From NCBI GenBank assembly GCA_002716385.1, contig PBAX01000014.1, positions 1 to 64,000 of the forward strand: DNA of 64,000 bases, written 5' to 3'. A program made the translations under genes and the position numbers. Source of the DNA: Phycisphaerae bacterium. GTDB taxonomy: Bacteria; Planctomycetota; Phycisphaerae; Phycisphaerales; SM1A02. Positions 27,652-36,659 of the stretch are shown in pieces. The notes under the pieces were generated by a model. The model made no database searches, had not been told where the DNA came from, and worked only from the letters and a program-made list of their open reading frames with translations. Every line of letters starts with the position of its first letter. The stretch's first letter is position 1.

Positions 27652-29055
27652 TCAGATGAGAATTCGATCGCCGGAGCCAACGGCTTCCGGCAGATCCTCG
27701 GACTTCAAATCATCGGACCCCATCGCCGACAGCGGACTGATCTCGATGTCGGCAAGTACATGGCCTTCCTCGTTGCGGGCCACTTCGATTCCCCGGGATT
27801 CGAGCCAGCCGCCGTACAGGTCGTTCTGGGCTTGCCGACACGATTCAGGAGAGTCCTCACCCGCAGCATTCTTGATGGGTGCGAATTCCAGGGAACGATC
27901 GACTTCCAGAATGGCCGGATTGGATGCCAGACCCAGCGCATCGAATATGAAACGTTCGAGCTTCACACCATTGGGCGATTCCGGAGCGATCTGCGAATCG
28001 GTCTCCAGGTCGAAGTACGGCACCTTCTTGACCGCACGATGCCATGGAAGTTCGTTCGCCTCGAAGACCCGTCTGGCGAAATCCACACCCAGAAGATGGA
28101 TCGCGATGTTCCCGGCGTCGTAGCGCAGTCGTCCGTTGTCGTCCACCTCGGTCATCAACGATTGAGGCATGTCCGAATACTCGATCACCCGGGTGTGGTC
28201 GCCGACGCGACAGAACACGCCCACCTTCTCACCGGATTCACGCTTGGGAACCATCTTGCTCGACATCTCTCCGGATGATCGCTCCGGATCAGCATGCAAT
28301 CCGATGAACATCGGATCGATGACGCTCGAGAGCGGGTTGTCCACCTGGAAGTAGGAGATCGTGTCGATGCCAAGAACCGACATCTCCTCGAGTGCACCAC
28401 TGGCATGCAATGCCGCGATCGAGCCACCATGGCCATCGGGGCTCATCGCCAATCGGTCAGGCGCCTCCAGAAGGACATTGCCTTTGTGCATGTCGAAACA
28501 AGGCATCATCCCCTGCGGGAACAGCATGATCTGGGTTCGGGGAAGACCGAACCAGTTGTTGTCCGCGAAGAAGGCGCGAGTCGCCGCATCGTTGGCCTCA
28601 CTCGTCATGATGTACCAGCGAATGGGTGTGTTCCAGGCGATGCTGGCAGCCTCGATCTGTTCGGCGAACACCCTGAACAACGGTTTGCCACTGACCGGCG
28701 TCGCTGGATAGGTCCCCTTGGGACCGCCCCAGCCCAGACGCGTCCCCTGACCACCGGCCACCGTGAACGCGGCCACGCGACCTTCGCGAATCACCTGCTC
28801 ACCACGTTCCGTCAGTGCCGCTGCCAGTTCCGGATCCGGCATCGTGACCCGAGGTGGCGAGATGTCGGTTGAACTGGAATCCCCACTTTCACAGCAGACG
28901 AAGCGCTCGATCAGTTCGGGAAGCGATTCCAACGGCAGACGGGATGCCTGTTCCATCAGTGAAGACGCACGTGCAGGATCAAGCTTCTCGCAGGCATCGA
29001 GGATGTGATCCTGACCAGAGGCTTTCAATCTTGAACGGATCTGCTCGTTATCCAC
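27652..29055 (-). CDS. UDP-N-acetylglucosamine/UDP-sugar pyrophosphorylase (UAP1/UDPGP type 1 family), GTG start likely at 29055
   Basis: 'VAGGQGTRLGWGGPKGTYP', 'FPQGMMPCFDMHKGNVLLE', 'SPDGHGGSIAALHASGALEEM', 'YFQVDNPLS'. Confidence 0.88.
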   Translation of the reverse strand: MDNEQIRSRLKASGQDHILDACEKLDPARASSLMEQASRLPLESLPELIERFVCCESGDSSSTDISPPRVTMPDPELAAALTERGEQVIREGRVAAFTVAGGQGTRLGWGGPKGTYPATPVSGKPLFRVFAEQIEAASIAWNTPIRWYIMTSEANDAATRAFFADNNWFGLPRTQIMLFPQGMMPCFDMHKGNVLLEAPDRLAMSPDGHGGSIAALHASGALEEMSVLGIDTISYFQVDNPLSSVIDPMFIGLHADPERSSGEMSSKMVPKRESGEKVGVFCRVGDHTRVIEYSDMPQSLMTEVDDNGRLRYDAGNIAIHLLGVDFARRVFEANELPWHRAVKKVPYFDLETDSQIAPESPNGVKLERFIFDALGLASNPAILEVDRSLEFAPIKNAAGEDSPESCRQAQNDLYGGWLESRGIEVARNEEGHVLADIEISPLSAMGSDDLKSEDLPEAVGSGDRILI

Positions 29056-29057
29056 AC

Positions 29058-29738
29058 TCAACTCTTTTCCGGCTCCTCCGGCTCGGTCCAGCCCGAGGAG
29101 AGATGCCGGACGATCTTTCCGGATTCCAGATAGATCAACTGTTCGGAGATGTTGGTGCAGTGATCGGCCATGCGCTCCAGTGCACGATTCACGTTCAGCA
29201 GACACAACGCCTCCTCCAGAGGCATGGATCCATCCTGAACAGCAGCCTGGACGAGACGAACCACTTCGGTTCTGAATCGATCGATCGTGTCGTCGAAATC
29301 GAGCACTCTCTGAGCCAGACCCGTATCACGGTTCCGGAGCGCCTGATTGGCGTCACGAACCATGCCGATGACACTGTTGGCCATGACTTCGAATGTGCCC
29401 GAACGCGGCGCGTCACCATCATGGGAACAGGTCGCCTCGGCGATGTTGACCCCACAGTCCGCGATTCGTTCGAATTCATTGTTGATCTTCACGATCGTGA
29501 ACACCGAACGGATGTCGTATTCCTCGGTTGGCGCCAGCATGAGAAGCTTGATCGATGCCCGCTCGATCTCGATATCCGCTCGATCGATGACACGATCGGC
29601 CTCGATGACCGACTGGGCCTTCTCCGGTTGATTGCCGAAGAACGCTTCGACAGCATGCATGGCATGCGACACCACGCGATCTCCCTGAGTGAGCAGATCG
29701 TCTCGAAGCTGTCCATGCCTGCGAACAAACTCTTCCAT
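29058..29738 (-). CDS. phoU: Phosphate-transport regulator PhoU
   Basis: Two PhoU-like helical repeats: 'IKINNEFERIADCGVNIAE', 'LCLLNVNRALERMADHCTNISEQLIYLESG'. Confidence 0.88.
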   Translation of the reverse strand: MEEFVRRHGQLRDDLLTQGDRVVSHAMHAVEAFFGNQPEKAQSVIEADRVIDRADIEIERASIKLLMLAPTEEYDIRSVFTIVKINNEFERIADCGVNIAEATCSHDGDAPRSGTFEVMANSVIGMVRDANQALRNRDTGLAQRVLDFDDTIDRFRTEVVRLVQAAVQDGSMPLEEALCLLNVNRALERMADHCTNISEQLIYLESGKIVRHLSSGWTEPEEPEKS

Positions 29739-29890
29739 ACTTGGCTCTTCATGCACCAGGAAAAGAAAAAGCAACCGCGCGAAGTATACCCGTCCAATGG
29801 CCCCTCCGTACTCGAAATGGCCCGAAGACTCGATCAGACATGGTCTTCCGCAAGGGCGACGCTATGATTCCATGCTTGGATACCACCCCC

Positions 29891-30640
29891 ATGCCAGACC
29901 TGTGTGTCAACATCGATCATGTCGCCACGGTTCGCCAGGCCCGCCGGACCTGGGAGCCCGACCCCGCCTGGGCCGCCGTCGAGGCGCAGCTGGGTGGTGC
30001 CCATGGCATCACATTCCACCTTCGTGAGGATCGTCGCCATATACAGGATGACGATCTCAGGAAGCTCAAGGGCCTCACCGACACGAGACTGAACATGGAG
30101 ATGGCCGCCACCACCGAGATGCTCGGGATCGCCATCGAGCTGCAACCCCAGATGGCCATGCTCGTACCAGAAGGCCGTGACGAGATCACGACCGAGGGCG
30201 GACTCGATGTGGTTGGCAGAATCGATGAACTTCGCCCGATCGTCCATGCCCTCAAGGGGGCCGGTATCCCGGTGAGCGCCTTCATCGATGCCGAGCCGGA
30301 TCAGATCTCCGCCGCAGCCGACTGCGGCTTCAATGTGTGTGAACTCCACACGGGTCCCTATGCCGAATGCTTCCATGAATACGGACGGGCCATCGAGGCA
30401 CCGGCCGTCATGGAGGAACTGGAACGGGTCTCCAAGGCGAGTCGACTGGTTCTGGAGACTGGCATGCGATGCAACGCCGGCCATGGCCTGAACTACGCCA
30501 ATGTCGCGCCAATCGCCGGAATACCCGGCCTCTCCGAGCTTCACATAGGACACAGCATCATCAGCAGATCGATTTTCGTGGGGGTACGCGAGGCCACCCG
30601 GGAAATGATTCGACGAATGGCCTCCGCCCATTCGATCTGA
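29891..30640 (+). CDS. pdxJ: Pyridoxine 5'-phosphate synthase
   Basis: 'LCVNIDHVATVRQARRT', 'GITFHLREDRRHIQDDDL', 'NMEMAAT', 'ELHTGPYA', 'NAGHGLNYANV', 'ELHIGHSIISRSIFVG'. Confidence 0.96.
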   Translation: MPDLCVNIDHVATVRQARRTWEPDPAWAAVEAQLGGAHGITFHLREDRRHIQDDDLRKLKGLTDTRLNMEMAATTEMLGIAIELQPQMAMLVPEGRDEITTEGGLDVVGRIDELRPIVHALKGAGIPVSAFIDAEPDQISAAADCGFNVCELHTGPYAECFHEYGRAIEAPAVMEELERVSKASRLVLETGMRCNAGHGLNYANVAPIAGIPGLSELHIGHSIISRSIFVGVREATREMIRRMASAHSI

Positions 30641-30650
30641 AAGCCCCTTC

Positions 30651-31181
30651 ATGTCCACCAGTGAACACACCCCCGAGCTGCCGTATCGAATCGCCGTGCT
30701 CTGCTACATCTACGACAAGCAGGGTCGAATCCTGATGCTCCACAGGGCGAAGCCACCCAATCAGGATCTGTACTCGCCGGTTGGCGGAAAGCTCGAGACC
30801 GGACTCGGGGAAAGTCCCTGGGAATGCGCCCGCCGCGAGATCAAGGAGGAGACCGGTCTCGACATCGAACCCGGCGACATCCGACTCCAGGGGATGGTCT
30901 CCGAGACCGCCTATGAAAACAGCGGTCACTGGCTGTTGTTCCTGTTCGAGGTGACCCGTGCTGTTGAACACTCCGAACTCGCATTCGTCGAATTCGATGA
31001 GGGGCGACTGGAATGGATCGAACCGGAGAAGGTGGCGGAACTCTCGATTCCGGACACCGACCAAAGAGTCATATGGCCGATGTCCCAGTCTCATCGAGGC
31101 GGGTTCTTCGGTGTGCACATCGATTGTCGCAATGATCCGTTCACATGGACGCTCGAGCAGGAAATTCTTCCTTCATCCTAG
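30651..31181 (+). CDS. NUDIX hydrolase
   Basis: Nudix box 'GGKLETGLGESPWECARREIKEETGLDI'. Confidence 0.9.
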   Translation: MSTSEHTPELPYRIAVLCYIYDKQGRILMLHRAKPPNQDLYSPVGGKLETGLGESPWECARREIKEETGLDIEPGDIRLQGMVSETAYENSGHWLLFLFEVTRAVEHSELAFVEFDEGRLEWIEPEKVAELSIPDTDQRVIWPMSQSHRGGFFGVHIDCRNDPFTWTLEQEILPSS

Positions 31182-32579
31182 TCAGAGGCCTGCTGACCGA
31201 CGGGCTTCCCCGGCCAGCGCCTCGGCCGCTTCGGCGTCCGCGCTCTCGACGATGAGTCTGGCGATCGGCTCGGTGTTGCTCGGTCTCAGATGCATCCAGC
31301 CCGAGGGAAGATCGATGCGGACACCGTCCATCGTCGAGACTCTTGCATCCGCCTGCTGTTCGTAGTTCGATTGAAGCGATGCCATCGAGGCCGCGAGCCT
31401 CTCCGACGCATCCGAACCTTCAAGCTTGATCGTCTGCTTGATCATGGTGTAGGAGGGCATGTCGTCGACGATTGCGGACAACGGTCTCGATTCACGAGCC
31501 ATCAGCTGAAGCACCAGCCCCATGGCCGTGAGACTGTCCCGGATCCAGGTGACGGCAGGCAGCATCACACCACCATTGCCTTCTCCGCCGAACATGGCGT
31601 CATTCGCCCGCATCACCTCCGCCACGTTGGCCTCCCCGACCGGTGACCGATGGACGCTGGAACCGAATGACTCCGCGACACCGTCGATGAGCCGACTGGT
31701 CGAGAGATTCGCGACGACCGGACTACCGGGGTTCAGGGCCAGCCATGACTGGGCGGCCAGAGCCAGGGTGTATTCCTCCCCGATGTACCGTCCACGATCA
31801 TCGACGATCGCCAGACGATCCGCATCGGGATCCTGTGCGAAGCCGACTACCGATCCGGTGGTCTTCACCAGTTCACGAAGGTCCTGGAGATTCTCCTCCT
31901 TGGGTTCAGGAGGATGGGCGAAGTTGCCGTCGGTTTCCGCATTGACATGATGAAGCTGGCAGCCAAGATGATTGAGCAACTGTGCGCCCGCCGGACCGCC
32001 AGCACCGTTGACGGAATCCAGCACTACCTTGAAACCGCAGCTGCGGATCGGAACCGGATCGATCTGACCGAGCACCTTGGCGACATGCGTGTCGTGACCG
32101 CGTGTCTCGGTCGAGATCTCCAGCTCACCGGCGCTGGACGGCATCGATTCGTCGGACTTGAATCGCTCGATGATTGCCGAAGCCGTCTCCGCCGCCGGTG
32201 CTGTTCCATTTCCATCGAGGAGTTTCAACCCGTTCCATGGGGTGGGATTGTGGGACGCCGTGATCATGATGCCGCCGCTGGCTCTCATCGCGCCGATCAT
32301 CACTCCGGCCGTTGGGGTGGTCACGATCCCGAGTCGTACGACTTCACATCCCGCGGCAGCCAGTCCCTCTGCAGCCGCGTCCGCGAGCATGGGACCGGAT
32401 GGTCGGCTGTCTCGACCGAGGACGACACGGGCCCTCCCCTCGATCGTCGTTGCGAGATGCGATCCCCAGATGGTCGCCAGACGTCGAGCGACGTCGGGTG
32501 TCATCGATTCGCCCACGATGCCTCTGGCTCCGGAAACGGAGAGCATCAAGGGCGCCTCGTTGGATTCGTGTTCACTCAT
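31182..32579 (-). CDS. glmM: Phosphoglucosamine mutase / phosphohexomutase
   Basis: 'SGARGIVGESMTP', 'MITASHNPTPWNGLKLL', 'DPDADRLAIVDDRG', 'GGEGNGGVM', 'RPSNTEPIARLIVE'. Confidence 0.85.
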   Translation of the reverse strand: MSEHESNEAPLMLSVSGARGIVGESMTPDVARRLATIWGSHLATTIEGRARVVLGRDSRPSGPMLADAAAEGLAAAGCEVVRLGIVTTPTAGVMIGAMRASGGIMITASHNPTPWNGLKLLDGNGTAPAAETASAIIERFKSDESMPSSAGELEISTETRGHDTHVAKVLGQIDPVPIRSCGFKVVLDSVNGAGGPAGAQLLNHLGCQLHHVNAETDGNFAHPPEPKEENLQDLRELVKTTGSVVGFAQDPDADRLAIVDDRGRYIGEEYTLALAAQSWLALNPGSPVVANLSTSRLIDGVAESFGSSVHRSPVGEANVAEVMRANDAMFGGEGNGGVMLPAVTWIRDSLTAMGLVLQLMARESRPLSAIVDDMPSYTMIKQTIKLEGSDASERLAASMASLQSNYEQQADARVSTMDGVRIDLPSGWMHLRPSNTEPIARLIVESADAEAAEALAGEARRSAGL

Positions 32580-32594
32580 GGATCAGAAATTCTA

Positions 32595-32966
32595 TCAACC
32601 TCGTTCAAGCCGACAGCAAGCCTCGCATCCGGGCGCCTCGGTCACGGCGACCGTTATTGACACGACGGACGCGGGCAGATCCGGCTGCAGCTTCGCAGCG
32701 ACATGACCGGCAACGTTCTCGGCCGTCGGATTGACCGAATCGAATGGTGGTGTCTCATTGAGATTAGCGTTGAGGAATGGAGCGAGAACCAGGTCCAGCG
32801 ACGCTTCCAGCTCGTGGAAATCGCAGACCATGCCATCGGCATCGAGTGTCGGGGAATCCAGCGTCACCCGCACGCGCCAGTCGTGGCCATGAAGCGTTTC
32901 CGGCTCGCCGTTGATGAGCATGGCGTGGGCCGCCGAGAAGATTCGTTCTATGCGTATTGAATACAT
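32595..32966 (-). CDS. queD: 6-carboxytetrahydropterin synthase QueD / PTPS family
   Basis: 'FSAAHAMLINGEPETLHGHDWRVRVTL', 'MVCDFHELEASLD', 'LNETPPFDSVNPTAENVA'. Confidence 0.9.
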   Translation of the reverse strand: MYSIRIERIFSAAHAMLINGEPETLHGHDWRVRVTLDSPTLDADGMVCDFHELEASLDLVLAPFLNANLNETPPFDSVNPTAENVAGHVAAKLQPDLPASVVSITVAVTEAPGCEACCRLERG

Positions 32967-32984
32967 GTCGGCAAGATAGCCGAC
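32967..32984 (-). promoter_or_regulatory. Hairpin GTCGGC-TATCTT-GCCGAC abutting the queD start codon
   Basis: 6-bp perfect stem immediately 5' of ATGTATTCAATACG on the minus strand. Confidence 0.4.
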
Positions 32985-33007
32985 TGGACCACTTCAAGCG
33001 GCGTTCT

Positions 33008-33577
33008 TCAATCCCAGGCAGCCAGACGCGGCATGGCCGAACCAATAAGACGGAGTGGCGAGATCTCATCCGCCTCCACCTGTATGTCCTGAGCATCGTC
33101 ATGTTCGACCACCAGATCGATGAATGCTCGATGCAGCCACCGACCATCCTTGAATTCGAGTGTGAAAGGCGGCACCGGTGAGTCGGCGCCGGGTGGTATC
33201 TGCGTGACGCCTTCCAGCAGTGGCCAGGAATCGGGACCGTCCTCCCACATCAAGGCGGCGGTCGACTCGTCCCATCGAAGCGTGATCCAATGGTTGTCGC
33301 CCATGTCGATCTCGATGGCATTCGACGCCACGACCGAATCCAGCGGACTGGCGGGCAGTGGTCCGAAATCCGTTCCTGATCGAACCATCGCCTGAATGCG
33401 CTCGATGATGATGCGACCCGAAACGGTCGTCGATACCGTTCGAGTGGTCGACTGAAACGCATGGAACGAAGCACCAAGCGCAATCATGGTTGCCAGCAGC
33501 AGCATGGCCGAGATCAGGAGCGCGATCATCAGCTCGGGGACACTGAATCCCGTTCGTCTTCTCCTCGTACGCTTCAT
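33008..33577 (-). CDS. Type IV pilin-like / pseudopilin (GspJ-like)
   Basis: Prepilin signature 'RRTGFSVPELMIALLISAMLLLATMIALGASFHAFQ'. Confidence 0.75.
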   Translation of the reverse strand: MKRTRRRRTGFSVPELMIALLISAMLLLATMIALGASFHAFQSTTRTVSTTVSGRIIIERIQAMVRSGTDFGPLPASPLDSVVASNAIEIDMGDNHWITLRWDESTAALMWEDGPDSWPLLEGVTQIPPGADSPVPPFTLEFKDGRWLHRAFIDLVVEHDDAQDIQVEADEISPLRLIGSAMPRLAAWD

Positions 33578-35976
33578 AGCGAACCTCCCTCGACATAGGT
33601 TCCGGAAAGAGGCGACATCCGGATCGGCCACGGGATGCCATCGGGCAGTCGACCATCGGGGTCGTAGCGAAGCGTGATCTCGCCGAATCCGGCGAAGCCC
33701 GGTGAATCGGGATCCACACCTTCACCATCACCCTCCTCGTTTCCGAAGTAGCCCAGTGTCGTATTGAACGCATCCGGCGTGCCGCCATAGAACAAGGGGC
33801 CCTGACCAGCCTCCGGACGGTACGTCATCAGGACGGTTCCATGCACATCGGCCGTGCCGCGGATGTCGATGAGTCCCGCGACGATCGTCCCACTGAGCTT
33901 GATCTTGGTGGCGGAATCGTTCTCGAAGTTGCCCACGTCGACCGACCATCCCGGCATGAGTATCGAACTTCTCGCAAGCTCGGCGCGATCCTCCTTGCTG
34001 ATGCTGAGCAATGCGGACTGGAGTGTCGCGGCGTCGCCCTCCTGAAGGAGATCCGGATCATATGGATCGATGAAACATCTGGTGTTGCCGGTCATCTGGA
34101 TCTTGTTCCGCCAATGTGTGTATTCACCGGGACGATCGCCGGCCAGCGAGCCCAGGAATGTGCAGCCCTCGAATCGCAGATTGTTGGAATAGGAACGTGT
34201 ATCAGTCACCGTCTCGTTCCCGAGCGTCGAGACCAGATCGGGGAAACGCTCCGTGAAGCCACCGAAGCCGTCGGGCTCGACGGAGCCGGAGTAGTTCCAG
34301 TTGGGATCCGTACAGTCGGATTCCGTCTCGATCCAGGTGACACCGATGAAGGTGCAGTCGCGGAACAGCGCGTTGGTCCCCTTGGGGATCTTCACATCGG
34401 TGAATGTCATGTCCTCGTAGACCGGACGCTGGTAGTAGTCGTAGGCTCCGAGCGAACCGTACGGAACGGATTCGGCGGGCTCGCTTCCCGCAGGACTGTA
34501 GACCCCGCCTGATGAGATACCCGTGGCCACCTGACCTGAACTTTCATTGCCGAACGGTCTTCCGGAATCGGCACGGTCGCTGAACCATGTCTGGGAAGTG
34601 GAGAACATGTCCGTATTGAGTTCGATCATCTCGGGTTCACCGACTTCGAAGGCGGCCGGCGCGACATCGGGACCGGTGGAAACAGGCCCCTGAACGAGAT
34701 TCTGATACCCCTCTCCATTGGCGGTATCCCAGTCGTCACGTGCCACGGCGAAATTGAGACCACCACGAGCCTTGGCGTATCGATCTCGCTTGTCGAGAAC
34801 CCCATCCTTCCAACCGAGCGCCGTGTCGACACCATCGACCTGCCCATCGCTGTTGCGATCCGGCAATGCGCCATCGACAAGCGGGCCAAGCTGCGGATCG
34901 ATCTCGAACTCCAGTGAGCCGGGATGCCCTGTCGAGGCGGCCAGCGTCTCGTCGTAGATCACGAGACCATCCCCGTTGGAATCGAAGATCCCGAGAAAGA
35001 GATCGAAATCGTCCACGTATTCATCGCCATCGCGATCCTGAAAGTAACCCTGGAGCGCGACACCATCGGATTCCGTTGGATGGGCCGGACGAAGTCGATT
35101 GTCTCCGTCGACATCGTGAAGCGCCACCGCCGAATAGAACGCGTCGAGCTGTTCATCCAGTACCGCATCGAGATCGTAGTAGTCGCTTCGGAGGACAAGC
35201 GGATCCCCGTTGCCGGGTTCGAGTTCCCCCTGCACTGTTCCGTACAGCGATCCGATCGGACCGTCCACGAGCACATTCTTGCCGATCATGATCCTGTTCG
35301 GGGCCAGAACCGCGAATTCGATCTTCTTGTCTATGAGGAAGTCCAACTGGAGATTTCGCCTGATGCCCTGATCATGCCCCTGACTGGTGACTCGTACCTG
35401 CGAACCATCGGCAAGCAGTTCGTATCTGAGCCTGAACCAGGGATCGGCCTCGCCGGTACCCAGTCGAATCGGAGGGGTCGTGATGATCCCATTCTCGGAA
35501 TCGAGCATCAGCGAATGGACCACCCCCTCATCGTCGATCGGTTCGTAGTCGTCCAGGTAGCGATGCGCATCATGAATGGCATGGACGAGGCCGGGACCGG
35601 AGGGATTCGAAACAACGTATCCATCCGGATCGTTGACCTCGATGCTTCCGTCACCACCAACCCATGTGCCTAGCCAGAGACGTTCCCCGAAACCCGAGTC
35701 GATCACCCCCTGATCGACGATGAAACGACGGCTCTCCAGCCTGAGTCGTCTCGCGGCGAACGCAAGCCCGCTCTCCGCGGCACTCAGCGCCCTCGAGATG
35801 CGAAGCGAGGAGTACGCCGTCTGGACATTCCCCTGCGCCAGAATCGCCATGACCGCCGCCAGTGACGAGAAGAGCATGAGGAACATCATCGCCAATACCG
35901 AGGCGACACCACGACGTCCACCGTTCGAACGGTTCACAGCGTTCGGCCGAAGATGTCGTTGACTGTCGTCTGACAT
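33574..35976 (-). CDS. Large PilX-like/pilin-associated protein with EF-hand/dockerin-like Ca-binding motifs
   Basis: 'RRGVASVLAMMFLMLFSSLAAVMAILAQGNVQTAYSSLRISRALSAAESGLAFAARRL' (PilX-N type); 'DRDGDEYVDDFDLFLGIFDSNGDGLVIYDE', 'DRNSDGQVDGVD'. Confidence 0.65.
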   Translation of the reverse strand: MSDDSQRHLRPNAVNRSNGGRRGVASVLAMMFLMLFSSLAAVMAILAQGNVQTAYSSLRISRALSAAESGLAFAARRLRLESRRFIVDQGVIDSGFGERLWLGTWVGGDGSIEVNDPDGYVVSNPSGPGLVHAIHDAHRYLDDYEPIDDEGVVHSLMLDSENGIITTPPIRLGTGEADPWFRLRYELLADGSQVRVTSQGHDQGIRRNLQLDFLIDKKIEFAVLAPNRIMIGKNVLVDGPIGSLYGTVQGELEPGNGDPLVLRSDYYDLDAVLDEQLDAFYSAVALHDVDGDNRLRPAHPTESDGVALQGYFQDRDGDEYVDDFDLFLGIFDSNGDGLVIYDETLAASTGHPGSLEFEIDPQLGPLVDGALPDRNSDGQVDGVDTALGWKDGVLDKRDRYAKARGGLNFAVARDDWDTANGEGYQNLVQGPVSTGPDVAPAAFEVGEPEMIELNTDMFSTSQTWFSDRADSGRPFGNESSGQVATGISSGGVYSPAGSEPAESVPYGSLGAYDYYQRPVYEDMTFTDVKIPKGTNALFRDCTFIGVTWIETESDCTDPNWNYSGSVEPDGFGGFTERFPDLVSTLGNETVTDTRSYSNNLRFEGCTFLGSLAGDRPGEYTHWRNKIQMTGNTRCFIDPYDPDLLQEGDAATLQSALLSISKEDRAELARSSILMPGWSVDVGNFENDSATKIKLSGTIVAGLIDIRGTADVHGTVLMTYRPEAGQGPLFYGGTPDAFNTTLGYFGNEEGDGEGVDPDSPGFAGFGEITLRYDPDGRLPDGIPWPIRMSPLSGTYVEGGSL

Positions 35977-36068
35977 GGGGATCGACTCCGAAACCATCAC
36001 ATTCATCATCGAATCCAAGTTCGACTTGGATGGAGGACAACACGGACTATCTGGCATAAGAGGACTTC

Positions 36069-36641
36069 TCAATTCGGCGCAATCCATCTGACCCGCGTCA
36101 TCTCCCGAATTCCTTCGAACCGAGGATCGTCCCAGCGGACCACGACCTCGACCAGCATCAGCTCGGAATCCCCTTCCGGGACCTCCGCGTTGACATCGCC
36201 CGGATCGACATTCCAGACCCTGATCTCCTGTGACCATCTTTCAAGACCCTCGATCGTTTCACGAAGGCTGTTCACCGGACCTGTGCCGTCGGCACCTGAG
36301 AAGATCACACCACCGCCATCGCCGTCGAAGTCATCCAGATCGTCGAAGTCCTCTAGTCCGTTTTCATTGAGTTCGGCTCCCCATGTGGCGGCACCAGCGA
36401 CCGGATCATGACGAGGAAGCGTCAGGGTCATTTCACGGATCTCGTTGCCAAGTCTGGAAGCGAGTCCGACCTGCTGGGCCCAGTCGTTCTGGTAATGCCA
36501 GGCCTGCTGTCCGGCCATCATCGCCAGTACACCGACACCGACGATCACGATCGCCAACGCCGTCTCAATCAGGGTGAAACCTCCGTGGACGCGACGCCCA
36601 AGCGGTCTCGATACTGTGGTGTGCGATGACAGTCGATGCAT
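36069..36641 (-). CDS. Type IV pilin-like / pseudopilin (GspI/PilV-like)
   Basis: 'HGGFTLIETALAIVIVGVGVLAMMAGQQAWHYQ'. Confidence 0.78.
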   Translation of the reverse strand: MHRLSSHTTVSRPLGRRVHGGFTLIETALAIVIVGVGVLAMMAGQQAWHYQNDWAQQVGLASRLGNEIREMTLTLPRHDPVAGAATWGAELNENGLEDFDDLDDFDGDGGGVIFSGADGTGPVNSLRETIEGLERWSQEIRVWNVDPGDVNAEVPEGDSELMLVEVVVRWDDPRFEGIREMTRVRWIAPN

Positions 36642-36659
36642 GAGGATGCTCCCTTGAAT

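Noticed and set aside
32595-32984. preQ1 or other riboswitch upstream of queD
   Set aside because: The spacer to the upstream gene is ~40 nt and holds only a simple 6-bp hairpin; no preQ1 aptamer features.
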